From Pseudomonadota bacterium (GTDB lineage Bacteria > Pseudomonadota > Gammaproteobacteria > CALCKW01): a stretch of 58,976 bases of DNA. The stretch's first letter is position 1. Each line of letters starts with the position of its first letter. This document shows positions 8,965 to 18,664 of this stretch, one piece after another. The DNA is taken from the NCBI GenBank assembly GCA_039196715.1, contig JBCCUP010000027.1, positions 1-58,976 of the forward strand, given 5' to 3'. A model generated the notes under the pieces. The model had not been told where the DNA came from. It did no database searches and saw nothing but the letters and a program-made list of their open reading frames with translations. The translations under genes and the position numbers were made by a program.

Positions 8965-11070
8965 GTGACCAACGCTTCCGGGCTTCGATTGGCCTCAGAC
9001 ATTGGCGGCACCTTCACCGACACGGTGTTGATGCACGACGGGGCTGTCCTCGCCACCACCAAAACACTGACCACCCACGCTGCGCCCGCCGAGGGCGCGC
9101 TGGTCGGCGCGACCCGCGTGTTGGGCGAAGCGGGCCTGCACTTTGACGCGGTCGACGGCATGGTGCATGGCACCACGCTCGCGACCAACGCGTTGATCGA
9201 ACGGCGCGGCGCCCGCGTCGCGACCGTCTGCACCGCGGGCTTTCGCGACATCCTCGAGATCGGCTACGAGCGGCGCTACAGCCAGTACGACATCAACCTC
9301 CGCAAACCGGATTTGTTGGTCCCCCGCCACCGCAGCCTGTCTGTCGACGAGCGCGTGTCGGTCCGCGGCGAGGTGCTGCGGCCGCTGACCGACGCGGCGA
9401 TCGACGCGGTCATCGTGCAACTGGACGCGCTCGAGGCCGAGGCGGTGGCGGTGTGTCTGCTGCACAGCTACGCCAACCCGCAACACGAGGAGAAGCTGGC
9501 TGACGCCGTGCAGCGGCGCCGGCCGGGGCTGCACGTGTCGCTCTCGAGTGCCGTGAGCCCGGAGGCGCGCGAGTTCGATCGGCTCTGCACCACGGTGGCC
9601 AACGCCTACATCCAGCCCCTGATGTCGGGCTACCTGCACGACTTCGACCGGCGCTTCAACGAGGCCGGTCTCGGTTGTGCGGTGCTGATGATGACCGCCG
9701 GGGGCGGCATGTGCACCCTCGACACCGCCGCCCGCTTTCCGATTCGCCTGGTGGAATCGGGGCCGGCCGGCGGGGCGCTGCTGGCCGAGCGCATTGCCCG
9801 CCAACTGCAGCTCCCGCACGCGCTGTCTTTCGACATGGGCGGCACCACCGCCAAGCTCTGCCTGATCGACGGTACGCCGCAACGCGCCCGGCAGTTCGAG
9901 ATCGCTCGCCAGGCCCGCTTCATCAAAGGCAGCGGCATGCCGGTTCGCATCCCGGTGATCGACATGATCGAGATCGGCGCCGGCGGCGGGTCGATCGCGT
10001 CGATCGACCGGCTCGGACGCCTGCAACTCGGCCCGGAGAGTGCCGGCAGCGAACCGGGCCCGGTGGCGTTCGACCGTGGCGGAGTGTCGCCGACGGTCAC
10101 CGACGCGGACCTGACGCTCGGCTACCTCGACCCGACCCGGTTCGCCGAGGGGCGCCTCACCCTGAACACCGACAAGGCGCGACGCGTGATTGCCGATCAG
10201 ATCGCGCCGAGCCTCGACCTCGCTGGCGCGGATGCCGCAGCCCGGGCCGCCTACGGCATCAGCCGTGTGGTTGACGAAAACATGGCGAGTGCGGCCCGTA
10301 TGCACGCCGTTGAATCCGGCAAACACCTCGGTGTCCGCACGATGATCGTGTTTGGCGGCAACGGCCCGTTGCACGCGACGCGTGTGGCCCGCGCAGCGGG
10401 TGTCGACCGCATCGTCGTCCCACCCGACCCGAGTGTCGGGTCGGCGTTGGGCTTTCTCCACGCACCGGTGTCGTTCGAGATCGTGCGCAGCCAGTACGGA
10501 CTGCTCGACACGCTCGACCTCGACACCGTCAACCACCTGTTTGACGAACTCATCGGCGACGCACGCACGGTGGTTGACGCCGGCGCGCCCGGTGCCGCGG
10601 TGGACGTCAGCCGCATCGCGTACCTGCGCTACCACGGTCAGGGGCACGAGATCGAAATCGCGCTGCCCGATCGGCCGCTGCGCGACACCGACCTGGGCGC
10701 CGTGCGCAACGCCTTCGACACAGCATACGCGGCGCAATACAGCCGCCCTGTGCCAGGCATGCAGATCGAGATACTCAATTGGTCGGTGACGGTGCGCACG
10801 CGCGCGCTCGACGAGGCGAGCGAGCGCCAGGCGGCGACTGACGCAGCAACCCACAGCACACCGAACGGTACCACCACCACACTCCGGTGCGACCTCAACG
10901 ACACCCCGGTCGAGGCGCTCGTGGTCAACCGTGACGCGCTGACGCCCGGCCACCGGATCACCGGACCGGCGCTGGTCGTCGAACCCCAAACCACCACCCT
11001 GGTCAGTGCCGACTTCGGCGCGGAGGTCGACGCGTTCGGCAACCTGGTGCTCACACGGGAGGCCCGTTGA
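8965..11070 (+). CDS. hyuA: Hydantoinase/oxoprolinase family protein, HyuA (ATP-grasp-like subunit A)
   Basis: Subunit A of an ATP-dependent hydantoinase/5-oxoprolinase-type enzyme, 701 residues. The N-terminal ASDIGGTFTDTV and HGTTLATNALIERRG motifs, a central LSFDMGGTTAKLCLI second phosphate loop and the GGGSIA segment are all family hallmarks. The GTG at 8965 is chosen because a GGAGG ribosome site sits 8 nt upstream. The next gene starts 2 bp after its stop. The enzyme hydrolyses a cyclic amide (hydantoin, oxoproline or related lactam) with ATP. The true substrate is open, because the downstream operon genes do not match a standard hydantoin pathway. Confidence 0.92.
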   Translation: MTNASGLRLASDIGGTFTDTVLMHDGAVLATTKTLTTHAAPAEGALVGATRVLGEAGLHFDAVDGMVHGTTLATNALIERRGARVATVCTAGFRDILEIGYERRYSQYDINLRKPDLLVPRHRSLSVDERVSVRGEVLRPLTDAAIDAVIVQLDALEAEAVAVCLLHSYANPQHEEKLADAVQRRRPGLHVSLSSAVSPEAREFDRLCTTVANAYIQPLMSGYLHDFDRRFNEAGLGCAVLMMTAGGGMCTLDTAARFPIRLVESGPAGGALLAERIARQLQLPHALSFDMGGTTAKLCLIDGTPQRARQFEIARQARFIKGSGMPVRIPVIDMIEIGAGGGSIASIDRLGRLQLGPESAGSEPGPVAFDRGGVSPTVTDADLTLGYLDPTRFAEGRLTLNTDKARRVIADQIAPSLDLAGADAAARAAYGISRVVDENMASAARMHAVESGKHLGVRTMIVFGGNGPLHATRVARAAGVDRIVVPPDPSVGSALGFLHAPVSFEIVRSQYGLLDTLDLDTVNHLFDELIGDARTVVDAGAPGAAVDVSRIAYLRYHGQGHEIEIALPDRPLRDTDLGAVRNAFDTAYAAQYSRPVPGMQIEILNWSVTVRTRALDEASERQAATDAATHSTPNGTTTTLRCDLNDTPVEALVVNRDALTPGHRITGPALVVEPQTTTLVSADFGAEVDAFGNLVLTREAR

Positions 11071-11071
11071 C

Positions 11072-12733
11072 ATGGCCGCTTCGACATCGTCTGCACTGCT
11101 GCAAGTGCAATGGAACCGCTTGCTCGCCCTGGTCGAGGAGCAGGCACAAACCCTGATCCGGGCCGCGTTCAGCCCCATCGTGCGCGAGTGCGGTGACATC
11201 TCGGCCGGCCTCTTCGACCGCTCGGGTCGCATGCTGGCACAGGCGGTCACAGGCACCCCTGGCCACATCAACACCATGGCGGAAGCCGTGCACGCGCTGA
11301 TGGCCCACTTTCCGACGACCACCATGCGACCGGGCGACATCTACCTCACCAACGACCCCTGGCTCGCCTCGGGCCACCTGAACGACTTTCTGCTGCTGAT
11401 GCCCGCCTTTCACAACGGCGAGGTGATCGGCTTCAGCAGCTGCACCTCGCACCTCGTGGACCTCGGCGGCAAAGGCATGGGCCCGGAGGGCAGCGACGTG
11501 TTCGACGAGGGCTTGCTGGTGCCACCGTGCAAACTGGTCGACCGCGGGCACTTGAACGCGTTGCTGATGGACATCGTACGCGCCAACTCGCGCGAACCGG
11601 TGGCCAACGAGGGCGACATCTACGCGTTGATTGCCTGTTGCGAAGCCGGCGTGGCCCGACTCGAATTGCTGTTGCGCGAATTCTACCTCGACACGCTCGA
11701 CCCGCTGGCCGAGCACATCATCAGCACTTCGCTCACCGGCACCGAGGCCGCTATTCGCGCGGTGCCGAACGGCACCTACCACCACGCGCTGCGCGTCGAC
11801 GGCTACGAGCGGCCTATCACGCTCGCCGCGAGTCTGACCGTGACCGACGCGGACATGACGCTGGACTTCGACGGCACCGACGGGTGCTCGGAGAGAGGCA
11901 TCAACGTGCCACTCAACTACGCCACCGCCTACGCCGTGTTCGCGTTGCGGTGCATCGTCGGCCCGGACATCCCGAACAACGCCGGCAGCCTCGCGCCGTT
12001 CCGCGTGGTCGGTCCCGCCGGGTGCATTCTGAACGCCCAGCGGCCGGCACCGGTCGCCATGCGCCACACCCTCGGGCAGATGATGCCGGACCTGGTGTAC
12101 GGCGCCTTGCACCAGGCGTTGCCGGATGCGGTGCCAGCCGAGGGCGCGTCGTGCATGTACGACCTGCCACTGCGCAGCGCACCCGAGGTGGCGCGCGACG
12201 GCGGGCACGCCTTCGCCGTCGAGTTGGTTCACAACGGCGGCACCGGCGCCCGGCCGCAGCTCGATGGCCTGTCGGCGACAGCGTTTCCGAGCGGGGTGTT
12301 CGGCAGCCAGGTGGAAATCACCGAGGCGGTCGCGCCGGTGCGCATCGAGCAACGCGAGTTGCGCCCCGACAGCGGCGGTGCGGGCCGCTTCCGCGGCGGC
12401 CTCGGCCAACGCATCCGCCTCACCCCGTCCGGCGGCGGCGCCGTGATCGCCTACCTCTCGGTCGAACGGGTGCAACACCCGGCCGCTGGCCGCGCCGGTG
12501 GCCTCGACGGTGAACCGGGCCGCATCCGACTCGATGGCGCCGACGCCGATTTCCCCGGCAAGGGCGAACTGCGCATCGAACCGGGCCAAACCCTGGTGTT
12601 CGACACGCCCGGTGGCGGCGGCTATGGCCCGCCGTCACAACGCAGCGCGGCCGACCTCGAGCGCGACCTCAGAAACGGCCTGGTCAACCCCGATACCGCC
12701 GCGGCCGTGTACGGCCGCACGGAGGCCCCGTGA
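11072..12733 (+). CDS. hyuB: Hydantoinase/oxoprolinase family protein, HyuB (subunit B)
   Basis: Subunit B partner of HyuA, 553 residues. Signatures are LIRAAFSPIVRECGDIS, the TPGHINTMAE segment, the DPWLASGHLND metal/active-site motif and the C-terminal FDTPGGGGYGPP. The start ATG is preceded by GGGAGG inside the end of hyuA. The stop overlaps the next gene by 4 bp (GTGA), so translation is probably coupled. It should form a heteromeric ATP-dependent cyclic-amide hydrolase with HyuA in the cytosol. Confidence 0.93.
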   Translation: MAASTSSALLQVQWNRLLALVEEQAQTLIRAAFSPIVRECGDISAGLFDRSGRMLAQAVTGTPGHINTMAEAVHALMAHFPTTTMRPGDIYLTNDPWLASGHLNDFLLLMPAFHNGEVIGFSSCTSHLVDLGGKGMGPEGSDVFDEGLLVPPCKLVDRGHLNALLMDIVRANSREPVANEGDIYALIACCEAGVARLELLLREFYLDTLDPLAEHIISTSLTGTEAAIRAVPNGTYHHALRVDGYERPITLAASLTVTDADMTLDFDGTDGCSERGINVPLNYATAYAVFALRCIVGPDIPNNAGSLAPFRVVGPAGCILNAQRPAPVAMRHTLGQMMPDLVYGALHQALPDAVPAEGASCMYDLPLRSAPEVARDGGHAFAVELVHNGGTGARPQLDGLSATAFPSGVFGSQVEITEAVAPVRIEQRELRPDSGGAGRFRGGLGQRIRLTPSGGGAVIAYLSVERVQHPAAGRAGGLDGEPGRIRLDGADADFPGKGELRIEPGQTLVFDTPGGGGYGPPSQRSAADLERDLRNGLVNPDTAAAVYGRTEAP

Positions 12734-13788
12734 TCCGTCCCACACCACAGGTCGCGGCGATGGCCGCCTACGCCCTCACCGACCTCGACAGCGACGCATT
12801 CTCGCTCGCCCAGAACGAGAGTTTCTGGCCGCCGAGCCCGGCTGCGCTCGCCGCGCTTGCCGACGGCCACACCGCGCACGCCCTCTACCCCGACCCGGAC
12901 TGGACGGCCTTGCGCGCCGCCATCGCCGGGGTGCACGGCCTGCCGCCCGACCACCTGCTGTGCGGCTCGGGGTCGATGGAGTTGCTTGGCGCCGTGATCC
13001 GGGCGTTCAGCGGCCCGGGCGACACCGTGCTGGCGAGCGACTACAGCTACGCCTACGTTGCCACCGCGTGCCGGCACGCCGGCAGCGAGCGCCTGTCGGT
13101 GCCGGAGCCGGACTACCGGGTGGACGTCGACGCGCTGCTCGACGCAGTGCGGGACACCACCCGCATCGTCTTCGTCGCCAACCCCGGCAACCCGACTGGC
13201 ACCCACGTGCCCCCACGTGAGCTGATCCGGCTGCGCTCGGCCCTGCCCGACCACGTGCTGCTCGTGGTGGACGAGGCCTACGGCGAATTCGCACCGGCCG
13301 ACGGCGGGGTGCTCTGGCCCCTGATCGAGCGTGGCGACACGGTCGTCACCCGCAGCTTCTCCAAGGCCTACGCCCTGGCCGGGGCACGCGTCGGCTGGTG
13401 CGCCTTGCACGCCTCGCTGGCGGCCGAGGTGCGCAAACTGCTCAACCCGAACAACGTGTCCCGCGCGAGCCAACGGGCAGCGGCGGCCGCAATACAAGAC
13501 GCGAACCACCTCGAGACCGTTGTCGCCGCAACGCGTGCGGCGCGCACCCAACTGTGCGACGGCGTGCGAGCGCTCGGCCTGGCCGCGCCCGAGAGCCACA
13601 CCAACTTCGTGCTGGTGCCGTTCGCCGACGCACAGACCTGCACGCGTGCCGACACCACCCTGCGGTCGTGTGGCGTGCAGGCGCGGTCCCTCGGCGGCTA
13701 CGGGCTCAGCCACTGCCTGCGCATCACGGTCGCCGACCCCCCGACCATCTCGACCGTACTCTCCGCCATCGAGGACAGCTTGTCATGA
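12730..13788 (+). CDS. PLP aminotransferase, HisC-like class I/II
   Basis: Fold type I aminotransferase of 352 residues. Visible motifs are NPGNPTGTH (~151-159), the PLP-contacting DEAYGEF (181-187) and the Schiff-base lysine K212 in SFSKAYALAGARVGW. It most resembles histidinol-phosphate aminotransferase/HisC-like enzymes (Y-P-D-P substrate loop near residue 53). No histidine-biosynthesis genes are nearby, and its placement between hyuB and an isomerase argues for a catabolic or specialised role. The GTG start overlaps the hyuB stop and its own stop overlaps the next ATG (ATGA). Confidence 0.87.
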   Translation: MIRPTPQVAAMAAYALTDLDSDAFSLAQNESFWPPSPAALAALADGHTAHALYPDPDWTALRAAIAGVHGLPPDHLLCGSGSMELLGAVIRAFSGPGDTVLASDYSYAYVATACRHAGSERLSVPEPDYRVDVDALLDAVRDTTRIVFVANPGNPTGTHVPPRELIRLRSALPDHVLLVVDEAYGEFAPADGGVLWPLIERGDTVVTRSFSKAYALAGARVGWCALHASLAAEVRKLLNPNNVSRASQRAAAAAIQDANHLETVVAATRAARTQLCDGVRALGLAAPESHTNFVLVPFADAQTCTRADTTLRSCGVQARSLGGYGLSHCLRITVADPPTISTVLSAIEDSLS

Positions 13789-14540
13789 CCGCACCAACCG
13801 ACATCGACTCGCGCGGGGGGCTGCGCATCGGCCTGTTGGTGCCGTTCACCAACACCAACTTCGAACCGGACATGGTGCGGCTGAAACCCCCGGGTGCGAC
13901 CTTGCACAGCGCGCGCCTGGGCGGCTACGACAGCGAGGCCATTCCGGGTGCCGACCAAATGGCCGGTCTCGGCGCCTCGCCCGTGGACGAACCGGTTCGG
14001 TTGATCGCGGGCGTGCGGCCCCACGCGGTGCTGTACGGCTGCACGTCGGCCACGCTGACGCACGGAAGGGCATTTGATCAGTCGTTGTCGGCCACCCTGG
14101 CCGAGCGCTGCGGCGCCGTGTCGATCACCGCGGCCGGCGCGCTGGTGGCGGCGCTGCACACCCTCGGGGTCCGACGCGTCGGCTTCGCCTCCCCCTACCT
14201 CGGTGAGATCAACACCCAGGCGACGGCGTTTCTCGCCGACGCAGGCGTGCAGACGGTGAGGTGCCACGACATCGGCCGCGCCCTCGACAACTACGGCCAG
14301 GGGGAGCTCACGCCAGCCGAGGTGTACGCGCTCGGGTGTGCGGCGGACCACCCCGAGGCCGAGGCCATTGTGCTCTCGTGCACCGACATGCGGTCGGTCG
14401 AAGCTGTCGAGGCGCTGGAGGCCACCCTTGGCAAACCTGTTGTGACATCCAATCAGGCGATGGTCCACACCCTGTGCACCGCCGTGGGCTGTCCGCCACC
14501 GCCGGACGCGTGTGGCACGCTGTTGCGCGACCACCTCTGA
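13785..14540 (+). CDS. Maleate isomerase / Asp-Glu racemase superfamily protein
   Basis: Protein of 251 residues with two catalytic-type cysteines, C86 in LYGCTSATL and C199 in LSCTDMRS, spaced as in maleate cis-trans isomerase and arylmalonate decarboxylase relatives. The N-terminal LVPFTNTNFEPD segment matches the substrate-binding loop of that group more than that of classic hydantoin racemase. It is translationally coupled to the aminotransferase (ATGA). A cofactor-free isomerisation or racemisation of an acid released by HyuAB is inferred. The exact substrate is unknown. Confidence 0.82.
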   Translation: MTAPTDIDSRGGLRIGLLVPFTNTNFEPDMVRLKPPGATLHSARLGGYDSEAIPGADQMAGLGASPVDEPVRLIAGVRPHAVLYGCTSATLTHGRAFDQSLSATLAERCGAVSITAAGALVAALHTLGVRRVGFASPYLGEINTQATAFLADAGVQTVRCHDIGRALDNYGQGELTPAEVYALGCAADHPEAEAIVLSCTDMRSVEAVEALEATLGKPVVTSNQAMVHTLCTAVGCPPPPDACGTLLRDHL

Positions 14541-14614
14541 CTAAACACACGGCACACGCGCCGCACGAGCGCTGTGCGACAATGGCAACTTTCCCGTTTC
14601 CGTGGCGGTGCGCC

Positions 14615-16447
14615 GTGCGTCGAGTGTTCGACTACTTCGAATCGCTGATCGAGCCGTTCCCCGAGGACGAGGCAGCGCAGCCGCCCAACCGGCTCTCGGC
14701 CTTCGTGCTGTATTTCATTCGCCCGCACTGGCGCGTGTTCGCCGCTGTGTCGGCGCTCGCCTGTGCCGCGGGTGCGATCGAAATCTGGTTGTTTGCCTTC
14801 CTCGGTCACCTCGTCGACGCGCTGGTTGAACACGACCCCGCGACCTTGCTCGAGGCCTACGGCCCGATGCTCGCGCTGGCAGCGGTAGCGGCCGTGTGCC
14901 TACCGATCGTGTCGGCGTTGTTCAACCTGACGATGTTCCAGGGCATCTACGGCAATTTCCCGGCGCGCCTGCGCTGGCATTTTCACCGCTACCTGCTGCG
15001 CCAGAGTGCGGCCTTCTATCAGGACGAATTCGCCGGGCGGATTTCCACCAAGCTCATGCAGACCGCGCTCTCGGTGCGCGACGTTGCGACCAAGCTGACC
15101 GACGTGTTTGTCTACGTGCTGACCTACGTGACCGGCATCTTCGTCGTGGTCGCGCAACTTGACTGGCGCCTCGCGCTGCCCTTCGGCGTCTGGTTGATCG
15201 CCTACGCCGCCGGCATGCGTTACTTCGTGCCGCGGTTCGCGCGCATCGCCGAGGCTCAGTCGGATGCACGCTCCAACATGACCGGCCGCGTCACCGACGC
15301 CTACACCAACATCACGACGGTCAAGCTGTTTTCCCACGCGGCGCGGGAGTCCGCGTTTGCCCGCGAGGGCATGGTCGAATTTCGCAAGCCGGTCGACGAG
15401 CAGATGCGCCTGTCCACGGTGTACGAGGTGGCGTTCAGCCTTCTCCACACGACCCTGCTGATCGCGTCCGGAGCGCTCGCACTGTGGCTGTGGCTGCGGG
15501 GCGATGTCGGCGCCGGTGCCGTGGCGGTGAGCATCGGGCTGGTGTTGCGCATCGAGGGCATGTCGCACTGGTTCGGCTGGGAGATCAACCACCTGTTCGA
15601 GAACATCGGCACCACGCTCGATGGCATGCAGATGTTGTCCAAGCCGCTGAACGTGACCAACGCGGCCGACGCCACGCCGCTCGCGTTGTCTGCGGGCTTG
15701 ATCGAGTTCGACGCGGTCGACTTCGCCTACCCCGGCCAGACCGGCGTGTTCGAGCGCTTCGACCTCAGGATCGCCGGCGGTGAGCGGATCGGCCTGGTCG
15801 GCACGAGCGGCGCCGGCAAGTCGACGTTGGTGAATCTGTTGCTGCGCCTGTTTGACGTGGACGCTGGCGCGATTCGGATCGACGGCCAGCGCATCGACCG
15901 CGTGAGCCAACGCAGCCTGCGCGCGGCGATCGGCGTGGTCACCCAGGACACCTCGCTGTTGCACCGCTCGGTCGCGGACAACATCGGCTACGGCAAACCG
16001 GACGCCAGCGCTGCCGCGATCGCGGCGGCGGCACACCAGGCCGAGGCGGTCGACTTCATCGACACCTTGCAGGACGCCAAGGGGCGCACCGGCTACCAGG
16101 CCCACGTGGGCGAGCGCGGCGTCAAGTTGTCCGGCGGACAACGCCAGCGCATCGCGATCGCCCGTGTCCTGCTCAAGGATGCACCGATACTCGTGCTCGA
16201 TGAGGCCACGTCGGCACTCGATTCCGAGGTCGAGGCCGCCATATCCGACAGCCTCGACGCGTTGATGCGCGGCAAGACCGTGATCGCCATCGCGCACCGC
16301 TTGTCGACCATCGCCCGCATGGACCGCCTCGTGGTCATCGACAACGGCCGGATCGTCGAAACCGGCACCCACGAGGAACTGGTGGCGCGCGGCGGACACT
16401 ACGCCGCGCTATGGCACCGGCAGTCCGGCGGTTTCATCGGCGGGTAG
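14615..16447 (+). CDS. ABC exporter, fused permease-ATPase (MsbA-like)
   Basis: Half-transporter of 610 residues with a type I exporter membrane domain (six predicted helices, residues ~30-320) followed by the ATPase. Motifs are Walker A GTSGAGKST, the signature LSGGQRQRIAIA, Walker B ILVLDEATSALDS and the H-loop IAHRLST. The GTG at 14615 is favoured because homologues begin right at this V/M-R-x-x-F-D-x-F segment. An ATG at 14582 would add 11 residues and overlap a possible GACAAT -10 box. It probably acts as a homodimer exporting a lipid or hydrophobic compound. It follows the hyu operon by ~75 bp and may be independently transcribed. Confidence 0.9.
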   Translation: MRRVFDYFESLIEPFPEDEAAQPPNRLSAFVLYFIRPHWRVFAAVSALACAAGAIEIWLFAFLGHLVDALVEHDPATLLEAYGPMLALAAVAAVCLPIVSALFNLTMFQGIYGNFPARLRWHFHRYLLRQSAAFYQDEFAGRISTKLMQTALSVRDVATKLTDVFVYVLTYVTGIFVVVAQLDWRLALPFGVWLIAYAAGMRYFVPRFARIAEAQSDARSNMTGRVTDAYTNITTVKLFSHAARESAFAREGMVEFRKPVDEQMRLSTVYEVAFSLLHTTLLIASGALALWLWLRGDVGAGAVAVSIGLVLRIEGMSHWFGWEINHLFENIGTTLDGMQMLSKPLNVTNAADATPLALSAGLIEFDAVDFAYPGQTGVFERFDLRIAGGERIGLVGTSGAGKSTLVNLLLRLFDVDAGAIRIDGQRIDRVSQRSLRAAIGVVTQDTSLLHRSVADNIGYGKPDASAAAIAAAAHQAEAVDFIDTLQDAKGRTGYQAHVGERGVKLSGGQRQRIAIARVLLKDAPILVLDEATSALDSEVEAAISDSLDALMRGKTVIAIAHRLSTIARMDRLVVIDNGRIVETGTHEELVARGGHYAALWHRQSGGFIGG

Positions 16448-16545
16448 GTAGAGACCCGCACGGTCGAGCAGACCGGAACCGAAGCCATGAAAACCGGTCT
16501 TTGTAAACAGGCGCAGCGTCGCGTCGGTCACGAGGACAGCCAGCC

Positions 16546-16851
16546 ATGCCCACTCCACTGCGATCCCTGCTCGCGGCCACGGTGTTGACGACCGGTGCGC
16601 TGCTACCCGTTGTCCACGCCGACACCCTGCACTCCCGCGACTACCGTTGCGCTAGCCTGATTGAGCGTGTCAAGGACGAGGGCAAACTCACCTTCAAGGT
16701 GCGGTTTGGACAGTTGACGGTACACGCGTCACGCGACGCCTGCGACAGTTTCACGCACGACGCGGTGCGCTCCACCTGGCGGGCGCAGGACACCCGCCAG
16801 TGCGTGCTCGGCTACACCTGCGACAAGCGCATCATCCACTTCGACGAGTGA
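16546..16851 (+). CDS. Small exported protein with four cysteines, unknown function
   Basis: Protein of 101 residues with a clear signal peptide (hydrophobic core residues 5-20, cleavage after VHA near 25). The mature part has four cysteines (RCASL, DACDS, QCVLGYTC) that could form two disulfides, and is otherwise basic and polar. I do not recognise a family. The codon pattern and signal peptide support a real gene even though it is short. It is presumably periplasmic or secreted. Neighbours give no functional clue. Confidence 0.65.
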   Translation: MPTPLRSLLAATVLTTGALLPVVHADTLHSRDYRCASLIERVKDEGKLTFKVRFGQLTVHASRDACDSFTHDAVRSTWRAQDTRQCVLGYTCDKRIIHFDE

Positions 16852-16980
16852 ACCCGTGACCCCGGCTGTCCGGGGCCGGTAGCCGGTCGACCCGACCCGG
16901 TTCCCAGGCCCATTCCGGTGTAGGATTTCGCTGACGCAACCGGTGCGCCTGTGCGCTGGTGCTCCAGGCCGCCGGTGCGC

Positions 16981-17004
16981 CGGACCGCCGGACCGCCGGA
17001 CCGC
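16981..17004 (+). repeat. 8-bp tandem repeat, three copies
   Basis: CGGACCGC repeated three times without mismatch just upstream of the SARP-like regulator gene. It is a short simple repeat that could vary by slippage. No regulatory role is shown. Confidence 0.5.
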
Positions 17005-17044
17005 AGCGACAACACACAGCCAACCCGGGTGGCAGCGGCAGCAG

Positions 17045-18646
17045 ATGGCTCAGGCGACACTTCAGCTCCACGGTACAATCGCACTGATCGACTCGGACGG
17101 CGTCGATCTGACGCCGAGTGGGAAACACGCCCGCGCGCTGATCGGCTTGCTGGCCCGCAACAGCGAGGCCCGCATGGCGCGGCGCGAGATCGAGTCCATG
17201 CTCTGGACGTCGGAACCGCATTCACGCCAGATGTCGCTGCGCTCCTGCCTCACGGCCATTCGCAAACACCTCGCACGCTCGCGGACACCCGCCCGACACC
17301 TGTTGCAAACCAGCCACAGTGAGGTCTGGCTGGACACCGCCCTGTTCGCGTTCGCCCGGGCCCCCGCAAACCGGGACCACGGCAGCTTGCTCGAGGGCAT
17401 CACCTTGCAGGCGCCAGCCTTCGGGCTCTGGCTCGAGGCCGAGCGCCAGCGCGACCGGGACCGCGCGCAACCCGACGCCGACCCCACACACCCAGGCGAT
17501 TCGGGCCGTCGCACACTCTGGGTGCAGGTTGACGAAGACATCGAACTCAACCGACACGTCGACCGACTTCAGACCCAGATTCTGAGTACGCTGGCTGCCC
17601 AGACACCGCTGCAGTGCATCGAATACCACGACGCCGGTGTGCAGCAACGCAGTCCGCACGACCTGCTGCTGCAAATCGTGCCCTACCGCGCGGACGACAC
17701 GCGCGCCTACGCACTGGCGCTCAAGCGCGCGGGCGGTCGGGAATTGCTCTGGCGCGGCAGTTTCGACGCAGCGGACGCGGCCGTGACCGCGGACGACACA
17801 CCGCTCTACGCGATCGCGCACGCGGCCTGCGATCACGTGCTCAAAGCCCTGTGGACTCCCGAGCGGTCCACCAACCTGCACGCCCGCGCGGACCACCTCG
17901 TCGGCGAGGCCGTGCGGCTGATGTTCAGTTTCGTGCCGGCGCACTTGATGGAGAGCCAACGGCTGCTGGACCAGGCACACGCCCTCCGGCCCCACCCCAC
18001 CCAGCAGGCCTGGCGCGCGCTTGTCTTGTTGTTCGTGCACCTCGAAGCGTCCCACCTGACCCAGGCCGACACGGTCGCGCGGTTCCGCGCCCTGGCCAAC
18101 GCCGCCTTGTCCGAAGCCCCTCGCAACCCGATGGTGTTGGCCCTGCTGAGTCAACCGACGCTGTTCCTCGAGCAGGACCTCGACGCCGCCTCGGCGATGG
18201 CCGAAGACGCGTTGGCCCTCAACCCCGGGCTCGCCATGGCAAACGTGTGTGCGTCGGTGTGTCGGTTGCACAGCGGCCGGATCACCGACGCGCTGCGCCT
18301 GGCGACACGCGGCGTGCAACTCGGCAGCCACACCCCGATGTACAACTGGTGCAGCCAATTTCTGTCGATTGCCCACCTCAGACAGGGTGACCACGCCGAG
18401 GCGATTCAGTGGGCACAGCGCGCGTTACTCGGTTCGCCGGATTTCAAGGCGCCGTTGCAACACCTCTACGCGTTGTACATCGCCACAGGGCAACCGGACC
18501 TGGCGCGCAAGACCTTGCGTCGACTGCACCGACTGGACCCGGACTTCTCACTGGCGTTTCTGCGGCAAACCCCGGACTACCCGATGCCGACCTTGCGGCA
18601 AACGCCGTTGATCGAGCTGACCGACGTCGCGCTTGACGACGGCTGA
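17045..18646 (+). CDS. SARP/winged-helix-like regulator with TPR-type C-terminus
   Basis: Protein of 533 residues. The first ~90 resemble an OmpR/SARP winged-helix domain (ARALIGLLARNSEARMARRE and LRSCLTAIRKHL, as in activators where the effector follows the DNA-binding domain). Residues ~300-500 contain helix-turn-helix repeats of TPR type, for example AMAEDALALNPGLAMANV and AIQWAQRALLGSPDFKAPL. There is no membrane segment, so it is cytosolic. The start ATG at 17045 is chosen because the upstream extension spans the 8-bp tandem repeat and looks non-coding. The target genes are unknown. The adjacent TSUP permease is convergent. Confidence 0.7.
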   Translation: MAQATLQLHGTIALIDSDGVDLTPSGKHARALIGLLARNSEARMARREIESMLWTSEPHSRQMSLRSCLTAIRKHLARSRTPARHLLQTSHSEVWLDTALFAFARAPANRDHGSLLEGITLQAPAFGLWLEAERQRDRDRAQPDADPTHPGDSGRRTLWVQVDEDIELNRHVDRLQTQILSTLAAQTPLQCIEYHDAGVQQRSPHDLLLQIVPYRADDTRAYALALKRAGGRELLWRGSFDAADAAVTADDTPLYAIAHAACDHVLKALWTPERSTNLHARADHLVGEAVRLMFSFVPAHLMESQRLLDQAHALRPHPTQQAWRALVLLFVHLEASHLTQADTVARFRALANAALSEAPRNPMVLALLSQPTLFLEQDLDAASAMAEDALALNPGLAMANVCASVCRLHSGRITDALRLATRGVQLGSHTPMYNWCSQFLSIAHLRQGDHAEAIQWAQRALLGSPDFKAPLQHLYALYIATGQPDLARKTLRRLHRLDPDFSLAFLRQTPDYPMPTLRQTPLIELTDVALDDG

Positions 18647-18664
18647 GCCGGACCCGGGAGGGAA

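Noticed and set aside
8995-11340. 781-residue open frame on the minus strand
   Set aside because: It is fully antisense to hyuA and the start of hyuB, which have strong family motifs and ribosome sites. Long shadow frames are common at this G+C.
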